Made by a program: the position numbers and the translations under genes
The notes under the pieces: generated by a model
The model's input: the letters and a program-made list of their open reading frames with translations, nothing else
The model's database searches: none
What the model was told of the DNA's origin: nothing
Origin: an uncultured Bacilli bacterium
GTDB taxonomy: Bacteria; Bacillota_I; Bacilli_A; RF39; UBA660
Direction of reading: 5' to 3'
Assembly: GCA_910583745.1 (NCBI GenBank)
Contig: CAJTZC010000024.1
Coordinates: 1-19,104 of the forward strand
Length of the DNA stretch: 19,104 bases
Part shown: positions 15,213 to 19,104 of the stretch, one piece after another
Numbering within the stretch: the stretch's first letter is position 1
How the letters are laid out: each line of letters begins with the position of its first letter

Positions 15213-15229
15213 TTGCATGTCCTCCCTTC

Positions 15230-15341
15230 GTTTACATCTAGTATAAACTTGCTCCGTGTGAATTACCTGATTGCCATCTTTAAAATTCTGTCAACTTACC
15301 GTGGCGTATCAGCAACCTCGCACATCTAAGCAGTCAAACCA
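15230..15341 (-). promoter_or_regulatory. Structured leader RNA of the S10 operon
   Basis: The predicted transcript starts near 15341. A long stem can be drawn: CUGAU (15308-15312) with AUCAG (15267-15271), and GCCA (15302-15305) with UGGC (15273-15276), closed further out by GUG (15321-15323) with CAC (15258-15260). A second small hairpin, GUUUA/UAAAC, lies at 15230-15248, just before the ribosome binding site. The phrases GCGAGGTTGCTGA and CACACGGAGC resemble, from memory, leaders upstream of rpsJ in other Firmicutes, for which a candidate cis-regulatory RNA has been proposed. A regulatory role is therefore inferred; the ligand (possibly L4 or another r-protein) is unknown. Confidence 0.6.
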
Positions 15342-15347
15342 ACTTCC

Positions 15348-15375
15348 ATTATACAGGGTTTCTACGTAATTTCAA
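15348..15375 (-). promoter_or_regulatory. rpsJ: Main promoter of the S10-spc-alpha operon
   Basis: TTGAAA (15370-15375) and a consensus TATAAT (15348-15353) are 16 nt apart on the minus strand, fitting a housekeeping sigma factor. An A/T-rich tract upstream (15376-15420) could act as an UP element. No other promoter of similar quality was noticed between rpsJ and rplQ. Confidence 0.75.
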
Positions 15376-15430
15376 GTATTTTTTGCAAAGTTTTCGCAAA
15401 AAATTCACAAAAAAAATTTTGCAAAGAAAA

Positions 15431-15455
15431 AAGGATTTTTAAAACCATCCCTTCT
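15431..15455 (-). terminator. Terminator after the SipW-type surface protein gene
   Basis: On the minus strand AAGGGAT pairs with ATCCTTT (one G-T pair) around a loop of about 10 nt, followed by a run of T. It lies about 45 nt after the stop at 15500 and separates this gene from the S10 promoter. The stem is short, so strength is uncertain. Confidence 0.55.
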
Positions 15456-15499
15456 TCAAATAATCTTTATTAATATTTAGATGCAAATCTCTTCCCAAT

Positions 15500-16990
15500 T
15501 TACCGAATAGTATATGGATTATCTTGGCTACCATCTCCTTCTAATATTTTTATGTCGTTATTAAGATAAACCGTTGGTCGTATTTTGTGTTTCTTAATTT
15601 CATAGTCGGCAGCCATTCCACCTTTATCAGATACTATCATTGCTGCTACAACGTCTTCCCCAAAATCATATACTCCAAATTGAGCAATAGTCCATTGATT
15701 TTCTCCATTGTAAATCCAACTTGTAGAGGGATTATCACAATCAAGCCATTTTCCAAAACATTCATCATTTACTCCATAATCATAAGTGTAATAATAATCA
15801 GTTGGATATATTAAGCCGACATCTTGAAGTACATTAAAAGGCCTACCGTAATATGCCAATATTTCTTTACTCCTTTCGAAAGGATAAAAATTTTTCATCG
15901 TCTTTTCTATATAATCTATGGAACCTTTTCCACCACTAAAATTATCATATCCACCTAAATAGAATTTAGATTTTTTAATCATTGATTTTGCTTTAACTGA
16001 TAATCCAGTAGTGAAATAATCTCCACTTCTCATATAGTAGTCTCCAAAATTTAAAAGGTTATGTAAATATCCATCTTTCCAAGTTAGTAATTTATCATCA
16101 TAATGAGAAGCTCTATCATCCCACATCAAATCTCCAATAGAATCTTCTCTCATAATCTTAACTCTATTTTCAATATGTCCATTTTCATCTTCGTTCGGAA
16201 ATACTCCTACTATTCTCCACATTTCATCATTAAAATATATATAATTATTTGGTACATTTCCTATAAATCGATAATCAGTTAAAGCTTCTGTTTGCTCTGT
16301 AGCATCATGGTCAAAAGTATACATTTCTCCCTTATCGCCAGAGGTATACTCCGTAACTTCTATAGGATTCGTCTTACGTAGTAATTCGTTCACTAATAAT
16401 ACTTCTGCTGGTTTGGCTGTTTCTTCTATAGTAAACTTTGTCACGAATTTTGCATTTATATCTTGTGTCTGGTCGACCTCTTCTAAATCTTCCAACTTAA
16501 TCGTGAGCATATAGGAATTTGTTTTTCCTGCTTCTATCAATAAACCCTCGGTGAGAGATTCTATCGCCGGATTGTCACTTCTCGGAACATTCTTTTTTGT
16601 AGTCTTCACAGGAGTATATTCTGCTGTACCTTCAGGTTTAACTTTTAAAGTATAAGTCAATGACTCTGCCAAGTAAGTATTGATGAGATTCTCCCAACTT
16701 ATCTTCGCATAGGTATCTCTTGTACCCGTATTTTCGATAATCAATTCTTTCTCAATGGTATCTCCAAAACCCCATGTGGCTTCTATGTTTTCTACAGTAT
16801 CATCGTTATCTCTAAACGTAAGTGCCAAGGTACCTGAAGTAATTGTCACCTTTTCTTGTTCATTTACTGCGACTTGTGAAACAAAGTAAGCATAGGTAAG
16901 TGATGCAGTAAGTGCAACGATGGATACACATAGAACTAACAAAGCTACCAAGTTCTTCTTATTTCTCTTATTCTCGTTCATCTTCTCCAT
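15500..16990 (-). CDS. SipW/TasA-type signal surface protein with WRI-type C-terminal domain
   Basis: Likely exported surface protein, 496 residues from ATG 16990. The frame is also open to a TTG at 16999, and an ATG occurs at 16981; 16990 is preferred since AAGGAAGG lies about 10 nt upstream. A Lys/Asn-rich start is followed by a hydrophobic segment (about 13-33) and TYAYF, then TSGTLALTF, the pattern of SipW-dependent TasA/CalY-type proteins. Residues about 45-190 are beta-rich and mention ELIIENTGTRDTYAKI. From about 237 comes a second domain with DYRFIGNVPNNYIYFNDEMWRIVGVF and many aromatic residues, ending KIRPTVYLNNDIKI and DGSQDNPYTIR. This second domain recurs in surface proteins of gut Firmicutes, but its function is unknown to me. 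The left-edge gene begins the same domain. No SipW peptidase gene is in the window. Confidence 0.85.
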   Translation of the reverse strand: MEKMNENKRNKKNLVALLVLCVSIVALTASLTYAYFVSQVAVNEQEKVTITSGTLALTFRDNDDTVENIEATWGFGDTIEKELIIENTGTRDTYAKISWENLINTYLAESLTYTLKVKPEGTAEYTPVKTTKKNVPRSDNPAIESLTEGLLIEAGKTNSYMLTIKLEDLEEVDQTQDINAKFVTKFTIEETAKPAEVLLVNELLRKTNPIEVTEYTSGDKGEMYTFDHDATEQTEALTDYRFIGNVPNNYIYFNDEMWRIVGVFPNEDENGHIENRVKIMREDSIGDLMWDDRASHYDDKLLTWKDGYLHNLLNFGDYYMRSGDYFTTGLSVKAKSMIKKSKFYLGGYDNFSGGKGSIDYIEKTMKNFYPFERSKEILAYYGRPFNVLQDVGLIYPTDYYYTYDYGVNDECFGKWLDCDNPSTSWIYNGENQWTIAQFGVYDFGEDVVAAMIVSDKGGMAADYEIKKHKIRPTVYLNNDIKILEGDGSQDNPYTIR

Positions 16991-17036
16991 TACAAACAAT
17001 CCTTCCTTCTATAATACTTATTATTCTACTTTATCA

Positions 17037-17064
17037 TTGTTACATAGCACCTGCTCCAAGTCAA
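17037..17064 (-). promoter_or_regulatory. Probable promoter of the surface protein gene at 16990
   Basis: TTGACT (17059-17064) and TAACAA (17037-17042) are 16 nt apart on the minus strand. The -10 is weak. The rest of the gap 17065-17296 is very A/T-rich; the only structure I see there is a weak hairpin at 17220-17244 followed by a T run (17212-17217), which might end the 74-residue gene's transcript. Confidence 0.4.
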
Positions 17065-17296
17065 GCATTTTTAAAATAAGTAGTAGTTTTTTGAAAAAAG
17101 TTTGCTAACTCTCTGTAAATAAAATATTTTTTAGTTCTCTCAAGCTTAATGTTCTTAATACTTTTTTAATACACCAGATTATTGCTCATAACGATTTTAA
17201 TTGTTTACAAGAAAAAAGCTGAAAAATAAACATATTCATTTTCAACAATTCTATAGCAAAACTTTAATTGCACAATAAATATTAATTTTTTAATAA

Positions 17297-17521
17297 TTAA
17301 ATACCTAAATCTTTTTTCAGAAGTTTAGATTCTTTAGAACTTAAGCTCAAGCATTCTATAATTGTCTCGAGAGATATTCCAGAACTATAGAGTCTTTTAG
17401 CAGAACTTATTCTCTTCTTTTGTAAAGCATAACTCACACCTATTATTACCATCAATACAGTCATTGTTAATCCCATGAATATCACTTTCTTTTTTTGCTC
17501 ACTATTACTATTTTTTTCCAC
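17297..17521 (-). CDS. Small single-pass membrane protein, 74 residues, unknown function
   Basis: I do not recognise this protein. A charged N-terminus (EKNSNSEQKKK) precedes one hydrophobic segment at about residues 13-33 (VIFMGLTMTVLMVIIGVSYAL), then a basic stretch QKKRISSAKRL and a C-terminal GISLETIIECLSLSSKESKLLKK. The last part reads like a short helix-turn-helix (G-S-E-I-x-x-L-x-L-S pattern), such as is seen in some DNA-binding and transposase-derived tails; this is only a resemblance. By the positive-inside rule both ends carry positive charge, so topology is unclear. The start is GTG at 17521. It is a single gene with its own promoter and a hairpin covering its ribosome binding site. 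Confidence 0.6.
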   Translation of the reverse strand: MEKNSNSEQKKKVIFMGLTMTVLMVIIGVSYALQKKRISSAKRLYSSGISLETIIECLSLSSKESKLLKKDLGI

Positions 17522-17522
17522 G

Positions 17523-17556
17523 CAAAAAGGTCCCTCTTTCTATATATCCGGACCTT
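17523..17556 (-). promoter_or_regulatory. Leader hairpin (terminator or attenuator-like) before the small membrane protein
   Basis: On the minus strand AAGGTCC (17550-17556) and GGACCTT (17527-17533) form a perfect 7-bp stem with a 16-nt loop, followed by TTT and then GCG. The stem ends only two bases before the GTG start, and the AAAGAGG ribosome binding site lies across loop and stem. The hairpin could end transcription early or block translation. Confidence 0.6.
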
Positions 17557-17586
17557 GTTTCTTATCCGCACCTCTTTTACTCTTAA

Positions 17587-17616
17587 ATTTTAACCCACCG
17601 ACTCCATTCTTGTCAA
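17587..17616 (-). promoter_or_regulatory. Strong promoter of the small membrane protein gene
   Basis: Consensus TTGACA (17611-17616) is followed after 18 nt by TAAAAT (17587-17592), or after 17 nt by TTAAAA (17588-17593). The predicted start near 17580 gives a leader of about 58 nt containing the hairpin at 17527-17556. Confidence 0.65.
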
Positions 17617-17655
17617 GCTTTTCACTCAAGGTTTACATGAGAATAAAAGTGGAGT

Positions 17656-17684
17656 AAAAAAAAGCGATGAGACACATCACTTTT
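17656..17684 (-). terminator. Terminator of the cadherin-like membrane protein gene
   Basis: AAAAGTGATG (17675-17684) pairs with CATCGCTTTT (17660-17669), one G-T pair, around the loop TGTCT, followed by further T residues. The stem begins inside the TAA stop codon of the gene. Confidence 0.9.
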
Positions 17685-18954
17685 ATAATTCAAATATTTC
17701 TGTAGGGCTGTTATCCTCATCGACTGATTGCGCTACATTGTCATTGGTTTGTTCTAAATTGGTCGGCTCTATAATTTTTATCGTTCCAACCGGAACATCT
17801 GCCGCAGAAGAGACGGTGTTGTCTGCTGGTGACGTTTCTGAAGACACGACATTTTGTGAAGCGATTTCTTGTACGACACCTGCTGTCTCTGTTTGTCCAT
17901 CGATGGTCTGAGGTCCCAATTTCTTTTTCTTTTTATTCTTTTTATTTATTAACAATAAGATACCCAAGAGCAATAATAACAATACGATTACAATATAAAT
18001 CCAATAATCCATGATGTTGAATATCTTTTCGATATTTATGACATAATCTCGAACACTTCCATCCTCGGCAGTTACTTTAATCGAGATGACAGAACCAGTA
18101 TGCAAGTTGCTATTTCCTACGATTTCATAAGTCGCTTTCGTATCCTGAGTGAGTGCAGAAATCTTCAAACTCAACTCTTTCCCTATCCCTAAATCGTAAA
18201 CATTTTTAGCTGGGTCAAAATTTAACTGATAGTTTTCTATTGTCAAACTCGAAAGGTAATTGTTACTCGACTTAGGTGGCACTTTATTTACAGTCACATT
18301 ATATACCGCTGTATTGCCATTCGAGTCCAGCAAAGTCACAGCAACCAAGTTCTCTCCCTCGACCAAGCCGAATGCGTTTTCGGAGATGGACACAGACACA
18401 CCCTCAGCTTCGGGTACAGCTTTGATACTTAAAAATACTATATCCAAACCTACTTCTATGGAGTATTCATACTTATAAGGATCGAATTGAAGGTCATGTC
18501 CTTCAATAGTCAAACTCTTAAGGAGTAAGTTGTTCGTCCCCGTCTCTCCTTGATTATCTTCTTCAGGAATTTCCGGTTGTTTATCCTCTTGAGGTGTCGT
18601 CGTTTCATTTGTAGGAGGTGTGTTTTCTGCGATGATATTGGAAAACTTTTTAAACCGAACAAAATAAGTGTAGATACCATACCCACAGGCACTCCCGTCT
18701 ACTTTAAGTTCAGCTACCTCGTTGGTCTTCACCATTCTCGGTTCAAAACCTTTTACCCAAGAATAATCGGTCGTTCCATACAGAGTAACTGCACTGATGT
18801 CGTCGGGAATCGTTATGAGGTAGTTCGAATCGTCGACGACAGTGACTGTACCACTGCTAGAAGTGAGTTCCTTAATTTCTCCACAAGCATAAACGTCGAG
18901 CCGAAATAAGACGACGAGACAAAATGTCAAAAAAAACGCGATTTTTCTCTTCAT
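17683..18954 (-). CDS. Membrane-anchored surface protein with two cadherin-like beta-sandwich repeats
   Basis: 423 residues. A signal peptide (about 1-23, MKRKIAFFLTFCLVVLF...VYA) is followed by an N-terminal beta-rich domain (25-105) with Cys24 and Cys90, which could form a disulfide. A Thr/Pro/Glu-rich linker (110-140) leads to two similar repeats, about 143-225 (LLLKSLTIEGHDLQFDPYKYEYSIEV) and 232-310 (YLSSLTIENYQLNFDPAKNVYDLGI), matching the cadherin-like beta-sandwich family (Cadherin-like, PF12733 type). A transmembrane helix at 317-336, a Lys cluster (338-345) and an 80-residue acidic, Ser/Thr-rich cytoplasmic tail follow. No sortase motif is seen. The ATG has AGAGGG about 7 nt upstream. 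Role unknown; adhesion or envelope sensing would fit the layout but is inference. A lipoprotein reading (VYAC) is weak because of the Tyr at -2. Confidence 0.85.
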   Translation of the reverse strand: MKRKIAFFLTFCLVVLFRLDVYACGEIKELTSSSGTVTVVDDSNYLITIPDDISAVTLYGTTDYSWVKGFEPRMVKTNEVAELKVDGSACGYGIYTYFVRFKKFSNIIAENTPPTNETTTPQEDKQPEIPEEDNQGETGTNNLLLKSLTIEGHDLQFDPYKYEYSIEVGLDIVFLSIKAVPEAEGVSVSISENAFGLVEGENLVAVTLLDSNGNTAVYNVTVNKVPPKSSNNYLSSLTIENYQLNFDPAKNVYDLGIGKELSLKISALTQDTKATYEIVGNSNLHTGSVISIKVTAEDGSVRDYVINIEKIFNIMDYWIYIVIVLLLLLLGILLLINKKNKKKKKLGPQTIDGQTETAGVVQEIASQNVVSSETSPADNTVSSAADVPVGTIKIIEPTNLEQTNDNVAQSVDEDNSPTEIFEL

Positions 18955-18981
18955 AAGAAACCCTCTTCCCTATTCTCCAAA

Positions 18982-18990
18982 ATTATAACA
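18982..18990 (-). promoter_or_regulatory. Extended -10 promoter of the cadherin-like protein gene
   Basis: TGTTATAAT on the minus strand is a full TGnTATAAT extended -10 with TATAAT at 18982-18987. The -35 position falls in the terminator stem and shows only TTTCAT. Transcription would start near 18976, giving a leader of about 20 nt. Confidence 0.6.
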
Positions 18991-18999
18991 CAGCATTAA

Positions 19000-19029
19000 A
19001 AAAAATGAAACCCACTTATTTCATTTTTT
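19000..19029. terminator. Symmetrical terminator upstream of the cadherin-like gene
   Basis: AAAAAATGAAA and TTTCATTTTTT form an 11-bp stem around an 8-nt loop, with A runs on one side and T runs on the other. It can terminate transcription in either direction. The most likely substrate is a minus-strand gene to the right of the window. Between 19030 and 19104 I see no gene. Confidence 0.75.
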
Positions 19030-19104
19030 GTAAACAACAGTTATAAACTCGGGAGTTTGACAGTTTTAAGAACGAAAAATGGAGCAATCCCTTTTTTTAT
19101 GGGG

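Noticed and set aside
1..19104. Mycoplasma-type code with TGA as Trp
   Set aside because: TGA ends map and the 69-residue gene, and Trp is encoded by TGG, for instance in L16.
1..19104. CRISPR arrays, IS elements, tRNA or rRNA genes
   Set aside because: No spaced direct repeats, transposase frames, terminal inverted repeats or cloverleaf sequences were seen; the only tandem repeat is inside infA.

Overview
The window is the S10-spc-alpha ribosomal protein cluster of a low-GC Firmicute, read entirely on the minus strand, with surface or membrane protein genes on both sides. The A+T-rich composition, GGAGG-type ribosome binding sites, zinc-type S14 and L36, type I MetAP and Bacilli-like gene order point to the Bacilli or an uncultured gut relative (RF39 or Erysipelotrichia-like). 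That placement is inferred from gene content, not from a tree. The standard genetic code is used: TGA serves as a stop and Trp is TGG, so this is not a Mycoplasma-type code.

Layout in the direction of transcription (high to low coordinates). 19104-18955: intergenic DNA with a symmetrical terminator and an extended -10 promoter. 18954-17683: a secreted or membrane-anchored protein with two cadherin-like beta-sandwich repeats and a cytoplasmic tail, closed by a clear terminator. 17521-17297: a 74-residue single-pass membrane protein whose leader carries a terminator-like hairpin covering its ribosome binding site. 16990-15500: a surface protein with a SipW/TasA-type signal segment. 15400-15213: terminator, promoter and a structured leader RNA for the S10 operon. 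15212-1056: rpsJ-rplC-rplD-rplW-rplB-rpsS-rplV-rpsC-rplP-rpmC-rpsQ-rplN-rplX-rplE-rpsN-rpsH-rplF-rplR-rpsE-rplO-secY-adk-map-infA-rpmJ-rpsM-rpsK-rpoA-rplQ, tightly packed with many overlaps, followed by an unrecognised 69-residue gene (1054-845) and a terminator. 735-1: the start of a second SipW-type surface protein, running off the left edge, with its own promoter.

How the genes work together: the core operon supplies the 30S and 50S proteins, the SecYEG channel, adenylate kinase, methionine aminopeptidase, IF-1 and the RNA polymerase alpha subunit, probably from one main promoter about 130 nt upstream of rpsJ. The flanking genes look like cell-surface functions in separate transcripts.

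The main points of interest are: a perfect 42-bp tandem duplication inside infA that repeats the first beta strand of IF-1; no rpmD (L30); low-complexity tails on L3, S3 and L24; altered signature motifs in Adk; an unknown small gene coupled to rplQ; a structured S10 leader; and a small membrane protein under a possible hairpin switch. I see no phage, IS, CRISPR, tRNA or rRNA, and no clearly novel multi-gene system.
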